From contig JACKCR010000004.1 in assembly GCA_020633975.1 (NCBI GenBank), positions 1-64,000 on the forward strand: 64,000 bases of DNA. The letters are read 5' to 3'. A program made the translations under genes and the position numbers. Positions 16,591 to 27,800 of the stretch are shown piece by piece. Source of the stretch: Candidatus Eiseniibacteriota bacterium (GTDB lineage Bacteria > Eisenbacteria > RBG-16-71-46 > CAIMUX01). The stretch's first letter is position 1. Each line of letters opens with the position of its first letter. Below the pieces are notes generated by a model. It worked only from the letters and a program-made list of their open reading frames with translations, did no database searches and was not told the origin of the DNA.

Positions 16591-17715
16591 CTACTCGAGG
16601 GTCTTCAGCATCTCCTTCTCGTACGGCCGCAACGTTTCCCACTTGCCGCTCCGGACCTTCGCCACCCAGTCCGGGTTCGCGATGAGCGCGCGACCGACCG
16701 CGAGGAGAGAACACTCGTTCCGTTCCACCAGGTCGAGCCAGGGGCCCGGGTCGACGACCTCGGAAGGGCTCGTCCCGTAGGACTCGTCCATCCCAAGGGT
16801 GACGGAGACTTTGCCGACCGCGACGGTCGGGAGGCCGGAGAGCTTCTCGCTCCACCCTGCGAGCGTGAGTGGCCCGTGACCTTCGAATGCCGGCTCCCGG
16901 GCATCGCGGGTGCTGGCGTGGAGGATGTCGACCCCGGCGTCCGCCAGGGCCACGACCCACTGCTCTAGGTCGTTGGGATTTTGGAACTTCTGCTCGCGGT
17001 AGTCGTCCATCTTCCACTGACTGAATCTATATAGAACGGGGAAGTCCGGACCGACCACGCTCCGGATCTCCCGGACGACCTCGAGGGGGAAGCGCATCCG
17101 GTTCTCGAGACTGCCTCCGTACTCATCGTTCCGTTGGTTGTTCACGGGGGAGAGGAAGGAGTCGAGAAGGTAGCCGTGGGCGCCGTGGATCTCGAGCGCG
17201 TCGGCTCCCATCTGGAGGGTTCCTCGAGCCGCGTTCCGGAATGCGTCCAGCACCTGGCGGAAGTCGTCCGGACCCATCTCGCGAATGTCGGGCCGTCTCG
17301 TTCCGTCGGCTCGAGGGACGCCTGGGCCTCCGCTCGGGCCGATCGGATCGGCGGCGAGACGGCCGGTGTGCCAGAGCTGGGGCGCGAAGGCGCCACCCTC
17401 GGTGTGGATCGCGTCGACGACCCGCTTCCACGCGTCCCACTGCTCCGGAGTTTGGACTCTGGGGACGGTGATCGTATCGTACGCGTGGAGATCGTCGATC
17501 GCCGTGCCCTCGCTCACGATCAGGCCCACCTCGCCCTTGGCTCGCCGGGCGTAGTACGCCACGCTCTCCTTCGTGACGAGTCCGTCGGCCAGGGCCATGC
17601 GGCGGGTCATCGGTGCCATCACGATCCGGTTCCGCAGCGCGAGTCCCTTGTGAGACCAGGGCTGGAAGACCTTCGAGCGGTTCGAAGGTCCGTCTTCATG
17701 AGTCGAGGAGGTCAT
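16591..17715 (-). CDS. NADH:flavin oxidoreductase, Old Yellow Enzyme family
   Basis: The 374-residue TIM-barrel flavoenzyme reduces activated C=C bonds with NAD(P)H using FMN. Visible motifs are LRNRIVMAPMTRR (residues 28-40), APQLWHTGR, and the central IHGAHGYLLDSFLSPVNNQRNDEYGGSLENR block that carries His/Tyr substrate-binding residues and FMN contacts, followed by LLAVGRALIANPDWV at the FMN phosphate site. ATG 17715 was chosen; it has no clear ribosome site. The start lies only 6 bp from the divergent phosphoesterase start, so each promoter must lie inside the other gene or one mRNA is leaderless. Confidence 0.88.
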   Translation of the reverse strand: MTSSTHEDGPSNRSKVFQPWSHKGLALRNRIVMAPMTRRMALADGLVTKESVAYYARRAKGEVGLIVSEGTAIDDLHAYDTITVPRVQTPEQWDAWKRVVDAIHTEGGAFAPQLWHTGRLAADPIGPSGGPGVPRADGTRRPDIREMGPDDFRQVLDAFRNAARGTLQMGADALEIHGAHGYLLDSFLSPVNNQRNDEYGGSLENRMRFPLEVVREIRSVVGPDFPVLYRFSQWKMDDYREQKFQNPNDLEQWVVALADAGVDILHASTRDAREPAFEGHGPLTLAGWSEKLSGLPTVAVGKVSVTLGMDESYGTSPSEVVDPGPWLDLVERNECSLLAVGRALIANPDWVAKVRSGKWETLRPYEKEMLKTLE

Positions 17716-17721
17716 GTCGGC

Positions 17722-18213
17722 ATGATAGCGAAGGAAAGACCACTCGCCACCCTCGGTGTCGTGAGCGACACCCACGATCTCTTGCGTGAGGAGGCGCTGG
17801 AAGAACTGTCGGGCGTCGACCTCATCCTCCATGCTGGCGACGTGTGTTCTCCGGAGATCCTCGAGCAGCTCGGGTCGATTGCGCCCGTGGTCGCCGTTCG
17901 AGGGAACTGCGACTTCGGAGAGTGGGCGGGACGGCTGCCGGTAGAGAGCGCATTCCAGGTGTGCGGCTGGCGGATCCGAATGATCCACAACGTTGCGGAG
18001 CTGAGCGAGCATCCCGAGCTCGGCTGGGATGCAGACATGGTCGTGTTCGGACACACGCACACGCCGCACTTCGCGCTGAAGGATGACGGAACGCTCTTCC
18101 TGAATCCCGGTAGTGTGGGGCGAAAGCGGTTCGACCTTCCGGTTGCCATGGCGCGAGTGGAGCTGTACTCGGACCACCTCTGGGTCGAAGCGATCGAGTG
18201 GCCGGAGCTCTGA
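17722..18213 (+). CDS. YfcE/MJ0936 metallophosphoesterase
   Basis: The 163-residue phosphodiesterase has the compact two-metal active site of the family: VVSDTHD (DxH), HAGDVCS (GD), VRGNCDFGE (GNCD) and VVFGHTHTPHF (GHTH). Family members hydrolyse phosphodiesters or cyclic nucleotides; the natural substrate is usually unknown. In the usual LxHGH-like motif, the sequence here is MIHNVAEL, so one histidine/glycine is replaced. ATG 17722 gives a short leader before the first motif; GTG inside GVVS is too late. It precedes the DUF1232 gene by 16 bp, likely one transcript. Confidence 0.85.
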   Translation: MIAKERPLATLGVVSDTHDLLREEALEELSGVDLILHAGDVCSPEILEQLGSIAPVVAVRGNCDFGEWAGRLPVESAFQVCGWRIRMIHNVAELSEHPELGWDADMVVFGHTHTPHFALKDDGTLFLNPGSVGRKRFDLPVAMARVELYSDHLWVEAIEWPEL

Positions 18214-18229
18214 GGAAAGGACGACGCCG

Positions 18230-18601
18230 ATGACCGAACTCGACCCGAACATGGAGATCCCCGCCGACGGCGAATACGCGAAGCAGTACTCGGAAGAGAG
18301 CTTCTGGGAGAAGCTGCGCGGCTACGCCCGGGTGGCCGGTCGCGAAGTGGTCGAGAAAGCGCTCATCCTCTTCTTCACCGCGCAGTCGCCCAAGGTCCCG
18401 CTGTGGGCGAAGACGACGATCTACGGTGCCCTCGGATACTTCATCTCACCGTTCGACGCGATCCCTGACCTCACCCCTCTCGTCGGGTACGCCGACGACC
18501 TCGGTGTCCTCGCCGCCGCACTCGCCGTCGTCCTCATGCACGTGACTCCGGAGATCGAGGAGAAGGCGCGCTCCCAGGCCGTCCGCTGGTTCGGGGAGTG
18601 A
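18230..18601 (+). CDS. DUF1232 (YkvA-like) membrane protein
   Basis: The 123-residue protein contains the DUF1232 signature GALGYFISPFDAIPDL followed by GYADDLGVLAAAL. This short membrane-associated domain with an invariant SPxDxIPD motif is widespread and its function is unknown. The N-terminal 40 residues are acidic and soluble. The start codon ATG 18230 lies 16 bp after the phosphoesterase stop, with a GAGGAAAGG site in the gap. Confidence 0.82.
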   Translation: MTELDPNMEIPADGEYAKQYSEESFWEKLRGYARVAGREVVEKALILFFTAQSPKVPLWAKTTIYGALGYFISPFDAIPDLTPLVGYADDLGVLAAALAVVLMHVTPEIEEKARSQAVRWFGE

Positions 18602-18821
18602 CCGTGAGGATCGCTCGGCGTCTCCGGAACCCCGCAGGTCGTGGCTTCGTTGCACGTCGCGCTCTCACGGACCGAGAGCAACACTTGCCGAATTGGGAAG
18701 GATCTGCCGCCTAGGGTCGTCCCCGGGCCGAGATCTCTAAACGAAACCGGTTCCTGCACCGATGGAAAGACGAGACAGGACTGTCGCCGGGGGCGCCACT
18801 GGGCTCCTCGGTGGTACCGCC

Positions 18822-18845
18822 GTGACTCCGAATGCGATCGGTCAC
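18822..18845 (+). promoter_or_regulatory. Hairpin just upstream of the giant-protein start
   Basis: GTGA-CT-CCGA pairs with TCGG-TCAC (18822-18831 with 18838-18845), loop ATGCGA, ending 8 bases before ATG 18854. It covers the region where the ribosome binds, so it may modulate initiation of the first gene of the five-gene operon. The rest of the 252-bp leader (18602-18853) shows no obvious sigma-70 promoter. Confidence 0.35.
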
Positions 18846-18853
18846 TGGGAACC

Positions 18854-21800
18854 ATGCATCGTTCGAATCGTCTGCTCTACAACACGATCCTCTCGGGAAG
18901 GGCGCTGCTCCTGTTCTTCCTGCCGTGTCTTCTCATGCTGTTCGCCGCCGTGGAAACGGTCCGAGCGGAGCAGCAGGTTGCGTACGGTTCCTATCCCGGG
19001 AACGGGTCGAGTTCTCGCCAGATCACGGTCGGATTCCAGCCAGACTTCGTGCTCGTGAAGTCGACGTCCGCGTCCTACAACGCCGTGATCCGAACTCCCG
19101 AAATGTGGCTCGGCACGAGTAAGCCCGTTGGGGCGGACGAGTCTGCCGGATGGTCGATGATCAGCTCTCTCGACTCGAGCGGCTTCACGGTAGGAAACAA
19201 CAGTCGGGTCAACCGAAACGGGTCGAGCTATCACTGGGTTGCGGTGCGGGGAAGCAGCGACACGATTGCCAGCGGTCAGTACACCGGGAACCGAGTCGAC
19301 AACCGGCAGATCGGTGGTCTTGGATTCGAGCCGCGGGTCGTTCTCGTTCTTCCGGCCAACAACGATGACGCGAGTCTCCGCTGCGCGTCGATGCCGGACG
19401 GTCAGTCTGCTCGGCTCCGGGACAAGGACCTCGAGTCGAATCACATCCAGGGCTTCTACGCTGACGGCTTCGAGATCGGGAGCGATCGCGAGGTCAACGA
19501 CAGCTACCAAACCTACTATTACATCGCGTGGTCCGTCGGCGCGCCCGAGATCACCGACGGGATGTTCGACGGGGACGGCGTGGATGGGCGGACGATCGAT
19601 ACGGCGTTCGGTCCGGAGTTCCTGCTCATCAAGCGCGACGCGGACACAGGGGCCGTGCACCGTAGCGATCCTTCGCTTGGAGACAAGGCGTTCGGGTTCA
19701 GATACGAGGCAGACTTCTCCGACGGAATCCAGGCGCTAGGCGACGCTTCCTTCGAGCTCGGCCGGGACGACCGAACGAACAAGTCCGGCTCGACCTACTA
19801 CTGGATGGCTTGGGAATCGACTCCGACCGAGAACGCAGACATCGCGACAGCGATCATTGCCGATCCGAACCCGGTCGATGCCGGGGACAGTCTCTTCGTC
19901 GAGGCAAAGATCTGGAACCAAGGTGACACGGACTCGCAGGTCACCGCGGATCTGTCCTGGTCGTCGAGCCTCACTCTGGAGCGAAGTGCAGTGAGCCAAG
20001 GCGTGTTCACTCCTGCGAACGGGAACTGGACGTTCTCCAGTTTGGCTGCGGGGGATACCGCGACCGTCTCGATTGCCTACTCGGTCGACGAAGGGGCGGG
20101 GGGAGAGACCGGGTCGCTCCAGATCCAGAGCCTGTCTTCGGCTGTGCCGGATCCGGATTCGTCGAACGACTCCGCAACGGTGGATGTCGAGATCCTGGCT
20201 CCGCCACTCGCAGACATCAAGGTCGACAAGGGGACGACGGTAGCGGAGGCGGACGAAGGGGACCTGATCGAGTTCGTCGTCGGTGTAACGAACACCGGCC
20301 CGCGCGATGCCTCTGCCGTTCGGGTAGAGGACGCGCTTCCCAACGGTCTCGTCCTTCAGAGCGCAACTCCGGAAGTGGGAACCTTCGTCGACGGGATCTG
20401 GACGATCGGGGACCTCGGCGTCGGGATGCGCGTCAAAATGCTCGTAGAGGTGGAGGTCGCGGCCGGGACGGCGGGCACGACGATCACGAACACCGCTTCT
20501 CTTCTGGATATGGACGTACCGGACCCCAACCCGGACAACGATTCCGCGAGCGCGTCGGTTTCGATCCTCGGAGCCGACCTCGACCTCGACCATAGCGTGG
20601 ACCCAACGGAAGCGGACCCGGGGGACTCAGTTCTGTTCACGACCCAGATCACGAACGCTGGTCCCAACAAGACCGGCCAGGTCAAGGTCCAGCTCGATTA
20701 TCCGGCGGGGATCGTCTTGGAGTCCGTGGATCCGTCGCTCGGTGTCTTCGATGAAGGTTCGGACGTGTGGGTGATCCCGGAGATAGGACTCGTCGAGCCT
20801 GCCATTCTCGAGTGGCGTGGAACGGTCTCGGACGACGCCGGCGATGGTTCCGTGACGAGTACGGCCGCGATCCTCTCCGTGACGCCGGTCGACCCGAATC
20901 CGGGAAACGAAGAAGACACTGCGACACTGTTGCTCGGGCGGAACGCGCTGCAAGTAACTGCCGCGGTCGACGATCCGAACCCCCAAGTCGGGGACCAGAT
21001 CCGCTTCACCATCGACGCGAAGAACACGGGGACGCGAACGGCTGCGGACGTACGGGTCGAGGACTTGTTGCCGGACGAGGTGACCTACCTCAGTCACATG
21101 ATCGTGCAGATCACCGACACCGGGCCGACCACGTCGACCTACGACTCTGGAACCGGTGTCTGGGTCGTCGACGACCTAGCGCCGGGCCAGTTCAAGCGGC
21201 TCCTCATCGATGCGCAGGTGAACGCGGGCACCGAAGGCGTCACGTTCGCGAACACCGCGAGCATCGTCGCTCCGATCCTGGATGGAGATGACCAAGCCGA
21301 CAACGTCGCTTCGGTAGAAGTGACGGTGGCCGGCGCGGACCTCGAACTCTCCCACGACGTCGCCACGATGACGCTCGGCGCCGGGGTCTCTTCCGACCTC
21401 GTCGTGTTGCTTACGAACGGAGGCCCCAGCCTCGCCACCGGTGTCGAAGTGGCGGTCCAGGTACCGACAGAGATCGAAGTGCTGGCGGGATCGGTCAGTA
21501 CCGGTTCGTTCGAACTGGATACGCAGACCTGGACGGTTGGCGTGCTGGACGTCGGCTTCGCCGGAGAGCTCGTCCTCACCGTTCGTCCCAAGACGACCGC
21601 GGCGGGACGGAACGTCACCGTCACGTCTCTCGTTACAGCTGGAACTCCTACCGATCCCGATCCGGACACGAACCAGGCATCGACCACGATCACCGTGCCG
21701 GGAGCGGACCTCGCGGTCTCGATGACGGTGAGCGATCCGATCGTGGCACCCGGGAGCGAAGTCGACTTCGTCGTCACGGCGACGAACCTCGGGCCGGACG

Positions 21801-24800
21801 ACGCGTCGTCGATCGTGATCCGAGATCTCCTTCCGTCCGGCCTCGACTTCGAATCGTGGGCCGCGACTTCCGGGAGCTACGACGCTGCGAGTGGGGACTG
21901 GGTGATGTCAAGCCTCGTGGACGGCGGCTCCGCGCAGCTCACGATCACCGCCACCGTATCCACTACGAACACGGTGGTGAATCAGGCGACCCGCATCGCG
22001 TCCTCGCCGACCGATCCGAACAGCAGGAACAACTCGGCGTCGGAGGAAGTCGGCTCGATCGTCGCGGACATCGAGGTAGAAACCGGTGTATCGGCCGGCG
22101 TCCTCTACGAAGGCGGGACGGGATCGTTCATCGTCACGGTCACGAATCTCGGTCCGAGCGACGCCTCCGATCTCGTCATCGAGGAGCGGTTCCCTTCGTC
22201 ACTGGAACTCACCGGAGCGACTCCGTCTCACGGAAGCTATGACGACGGCTTCGGGTACTGGTCGATTCCAAACCTGCCGGTGAACGACAGTGCGACACTC
22301 GATCTGGTCGTGGCGGTTCCTCTGGGATCCGCCGGAGATGGCGTCCAGGAAGCGCTGCTTCTCAGCACCGGACAGGTCGACCCCGTGAGCGGGAACGACG
22401 GTGACTCCGTCTCGTTCGAGGTGCGTGCCGAGGTGGACCTGTCCGTAGAACTCGCTTCGTCGTCTTCCGTGATCCGGGAAGGGGACGATGTCACGATCAC
22501 GGCGACGGTGGAGAACGGCGGGCCGAGCCCCGCTTCGAATGTCACGTTCCATGTCGCACAGGATCCGGAACTCTCCTGGGCCTCCCACGTGACCTCTCAG
22601 GGTACATTCGATCCGATCGCGGGAACCTGGACGATCGGCTCGCTCGCACCCGAAGGATCCGTCACCTTGGATCTCGTGCTCACGGCAGGTACGGGATCGG
22701 CCGGTAGCTCCCCCAACGTCACAGCGACTCTCGAACACGTCGACCAAACGGACGTGGCTGCTGGGAACGACAGCGACGCGCTTTCGGTCGCGATTGCGTC
22801 CGGGCTCGTCGTGACCGCGAGTCAGACCTCTCAGTCCCTTCTCCCAGCGGCGGCACCCAGCGTCCTGCTCACGATCCGGATCGACAACGCAACGCCGTTC
22901 GGTGAAGTGGTGAGCGGCTTGTCGGTCGACGTTCGAACGACGGGCGCGGGCTCCGAGGAACAGCTCCGGTCCGATTGGCAGGCAGTCGAACTCTGGTCTT
23001 CCGGCACGGAGCTCTCCTCGACCGAGGTGACCGGTGACGTCGTTTCGTTCGTAGGGCTGTCGACGGCGGTTCCGGCGAACGGGACGCGCACGTTCGAGAT
23101 CCGCTCCGGTGCGTCCGTCGCGGCGAGAGATAGCGACGTGCTCGACCTCTTCCTCTCCGGGCCGGATGCTCTCGTGTTCACAGGCGACGTTCCCGTCGAT
23201 GCCAGCTGGCCACTCGATCCGGCCGGTTCGTTCACAGTGGACGGAATGTCGGCAGCTCAAGTCGCGACGCCGTCAGTTCCGTCCGGCGCACTCTCGGCGG
23301 GCGGAGATGCAGTGGTGGTCGGCGAGTTCGTCGTGCCGTCCAACGGATACGAGAACGACGTACTTCAGTCGGTGCGTCTCCGTTGGAGCGGGACAGCGGT
23401 CCCGTCGGACCTCTCCGAGTGTGCGCTCTGGATCGCGGGCGCGGACGGAGAGTTCGCGGGAGACGGCGGCGATGACGTCTACCTCGGCGCTGCCACTTTC
23501 GTCGGCGATGTCTGGACCCTAGACGGACTGAGCACGGAGGTTCCTACTTCCGGACTGTCGCTCTACCTCAGTGCGGCGGCTTCGCTCGAGGCGGTGGCGG
23601 GTCACACCTTCGCTTTCCATCTCGGTGTGAACGGGATCGAGGTTGCGAGTTCGAACGACGGTCCCATCGACATGATCGTGCCGGTCTCAGGGACCTTCTC
23701 GATCGGCGAGAGCAACGATCCGAAAGTGACGGTCTCTGCGCTCCCGAGGAGCGTGCAGTCACTCCTTCCTGGTGCGCCCACTTTGCAGATGGCGCGGCTC
23801 CAGATCGCGAACGCCGGGCCGGGGCCGATCACGCTCGGGTCGCTCACGCTCCACGATGCGAGCGACATCGCGGGGAGTACGCCGGATGCGGATGCCAGCT
23901 GGTCCGTCCTCGAGCTCACCGTCATCGACGCGTTGGCAGAAGAGGGGACGACGCTGTTCGCCACGATGACCGATGGGGTCGCACGGTTCGAAGGGGTCGA
24001 GACTTCGATTGCCGAAGGTGGAACGGTCGAGTTTGCGGTCCTCGCCGGAGCGTCCACGTCGGCGCGAGACGGAGACGCACTGGCGCTCGCGATCGAAGGG
24101 CCGAACGACCTCGTCTTCGGGGAGTCCGTCGTCTTGGATGCCGCGTGGCCGCTCTCGTCGACGGCACCTGTGCCGGTGGACGGCATGTCCTCGGGACAGG
24201 TCGAGCTACAGGCGCTGCAGGGGCGGCATGTTCCGGCTGGTACGCCTGGCGTGCTCGTTGCGAACTTCCGCGTTCCCGCGAACGGCTATTCCGAGGACGT
24301 GCTCGAAGCTCTCGCGCTCGTCAACCTCGGAAGCGCGACCTCGGACGACCTGGCGCGACTCGAGCTCTTCGCCGGTGACGAGAGTCTTGGATACGGAGAA
24401 CCGGTCGGCTCTAGGTGGACCTGGACGGGTCTCGATCGAAACGTTCCGGTTGCCGGACTCGAACTGGCCGTCTGGGCCGATGTCGACTCTTCCGCCGTTC
24501 CTGGCCATACGATGCGGTTCGGTCTTCCGACGAACCCGTCGCCTGGTCTTCTCATGGGAAGCGGGAACGACGGGCCTCGTGATGCAGCGGTGTCTCATCT
24601 CGCCACCTTCGAGATCTCGCCGAGGGAAGGCTCCGTGGCGGTGTCGGTGAACGGGGAGATCGGTCTCAGCCTCCTTCCCGGCGCGGAACCAACGGAAGTC
24701 CTGCGCGTCCGTGTGAGCAACGAAACGGCTGCTCTCGAGGTGCTGGGTGGACTGACCTTCGCGCTCTCGTCGTCTGGCCTCGGGACCTCCGAGCAGATCG

Positions 24801-27800
24801 AAGCCGGTTGGGGCATGTTCGAGCTCTGGCTCGAGACGAGCTCCGGCGGCGATCCGACCGAAGAGCCTTTGGACAACGGTGGCGTGGAGGACGAGACCGA
24901 CGTGGTGGAGCCCGTGCTCCTCGGTTCGGCCGCGGTGAGTTTCGACGAAGCACGTTTCGGGGACCTGTCGCTCTACCTGAGGTCTGGAGGGTCGCTCGAA
25001 CTCAGCCTTCGTAGCGCGGCATCCACGGCGGCACGAGACGGCGACCGAATCGACCCCGCACTCCAGCTCGAGGCGCTCGAGTGGCAAGGCGAACCGACCG
25101 TGGTCGGACTCGGTTCGATGGATCCACCAGGCGACGTCGTCGTGGACGGCATGTCGGCCGCGCAGATCGTGCTCACTCCCGTGGAGACCGCGACGTTCGA
25201 GGCTGGATCCGTGCGCAACCTCGCACTCGATGTACTGGTTCCTGCGAACGGGTACGTGCCGGATCGACTCGAGCGGCTCGATCTCCGGCTCGAGGGGTCG
25301 GCGCAGTCGGGTGACATCGCCGCACTCGAACTCTGGGTGGACGATGGCGATGGACAGTTCTCGCCTGCCGACGACTCGCGTCTCGGAGATCTCCGGCTCA
25401 CCGGCAGCCGCTGGGAAATCACCGGGCTCGACGTGGACATACCAGTGGGCGGACGCCGCTTCTTCGTCACGGTCGACATCGCCGAGGCGGCTCTCGAGAG
25501 CCGTTCGCTCGGGTTCGTTCTTCCGAGCGGGGATGACGTCGCCCTTGGCATGGAGAGCGGAAACGACGGTCCGCGGGACGCCGAAGCGACCGACGGTAGG
25601 CAGCACGTCATCTCGAGTGTGGATCGCGTGGCGTTCTCGGCCCGGAGTCTCCCTTCGGGGACGATCCGTCCGGGGCAATCCAACGTGCCGCTTCTCCACC
25701 TCCACGCGACCAATACCTATGGCACCCCGCGAACGGTAGAAGCGCTTGCGATCCACTCGCGCGCGACCGGAGTCGGCACGCAGGACGAACTCGACCTCGC
25801 CTTCGAAGTCCTACTTCTCTACGAGGACTCGGACGGAGACGGGCGTCTCCGCACGAACATCGACCAGGTGCTCGGGGCGAGTGCGTTCGAGGATGGCGTA
25901 GTGACCTTCGGGTCGCTCGATTGGGTGCTTCCCGCGACTGGGTCGGGCGCGGTCTTCCTCGTCGGACGCGTGTCGTCGCGCTGGGCGCACGATGGCGACG
26001 GATTCAGCGTCGAACTGAGCGACCCGCTCGACGTTTCCTTCTCCGGAGACGGAGCCGCAGTGACCGGGAGCTGGCCGCTCGCGTCCGGATCGAGCTGGGT
26101 GGTCGACGGAATGGTCGCGTCGCAGATCGATACCGAGTCCGGTGGAACGCGCGCGGCGGGGCCGGGACAGGGACCGGTGCTCGCGTTCGACTTCACGCTT
26201 CCGTCCAACGGGTACCTTCCGGATCGACTGGAGAGTCTCGTCCTCGAGAACGACGGCTCGGCCACGGACGAGATCGCCGTCCTCGGACTCTGGCAGGACG
26301 GGGGCGATGGTGACTTCACGGCGGACGAGGGGGACGACGTCTTCCTCGGCACGTTCCAGGGCGAAGGGGGACGTTGGGTCCTCGAGGGGCTGGACGCGAC
26401 GCTCGGTATCGAAGAGAACCGGTTCTTCGCAGGTGTGACGGCGGCCGCGACGCTCGATGACTCTGTCTCCGTCGAACTGAGAATCCCGATGGACGGCGTG
26501 CAGGTGGCTTCCGGCAACGACGGGCCGCACGATGCCGCGCGGACGAGTCCGACATCGCTCTACCTGAGCAACGCGCCTCTCGTCGCCGGCATTCGGACGG
26601 TGCCGGGTGTCAGCAACGTCGATCAGGGCTTCACCGTCGAACTCGAGGTTCAGAACCTCAACCCGGGCCGAGTCGAGGCGATCCAGCCTTCCGAACTCGA
26701 AGCCGACGGGGATGGTTCGTTCGTCGTCGTCTCCGGGCCCACGCCTTCGACGTTCGATCTCGAGGTGGGGGAGACGCGGACCTTCGTTTGGCAGCTCCGC
26801 GGTTCGGAGCCTGGTTCGGTCGCGCTCTCTTCCACGGCAGAAGGACGCGCACAGTCCGACGGTTCCCTTCTCCGGTCACTCCAAGCGACGAGCGCTCCGC
26901 ACGAACTCAAGGTGGGTGCTCAGGGGCTCTCGCTCTTCGCTCTCGGTTCTCTGCCGTCCACGCTGAGTTACGGACAGACGGGCGTCGTCCCTCTCTCGCT
27001 CACCTTCCGGAATCCTGGAGACACCGACGGATCGGACGTACAGCTCCACTCCATCCGGCTTCGCATCGAAGATGAATCCGGAACCGCGCTCGTCCCGTCG
27101 CAGTTGGTCGATCGGATCGTCGTCAGCGAAGGGAACCAGGTCTACTACAGCTCGACCACGCTTCCCGGTGATGCAGGAGACGTGAGCCTCGCCTTCTCCA
27201 CGCCGGTCGTAGTGACGACGGTCGAACCGACCACCCTCAATCTCAAGTTCGACCTCGTGGATCTGAGCTCTTACACGAGCTACCGAGTGGTCATCGACTC
27301 GGCGAGTGCATTCTCGGCCACGGACGGAACGAGCGGGGCAGGTGTGGACGTCACCCTGGCCGAGGGATCGTTCCCGATCGCATCGGGTGTCGCACACCTC
27401 GTTTCAGAGGCGACCGCCGTCGACATCCGCTCCATCGAGAGTGAAGACCAGCGCGTCGGACCGGGCGCCCTCGACATCGAGGTTCTGACGTTCGAAGCGA
27501 CCGCAGGTGGGGAGTCGGGGGCGGGAGCCGATTCTCGTCTCGGTTCGATCGCGGTCCGAGTCGGGTCCGCGAACGGTTCGGATCCAATGTCTCTCGTGGA
27601 GATCGCCTCGCGAATTCGTGTTCGAACCCCTCTCCAGGAGCTCTACAACCGCGCAGTAGACAGCTCCGTGCAGGGAGACTCGCTGCTCGTCCGATTCGCG
27701 TCGCCGCTCACGCTCCCGGCGAACACGCCGGTTCCGATCACGGTGTCGATCGATGTCGGTTCTGACGTGGGTTCTGAGTCGGTTCGGTTCGCGCTCGGCG

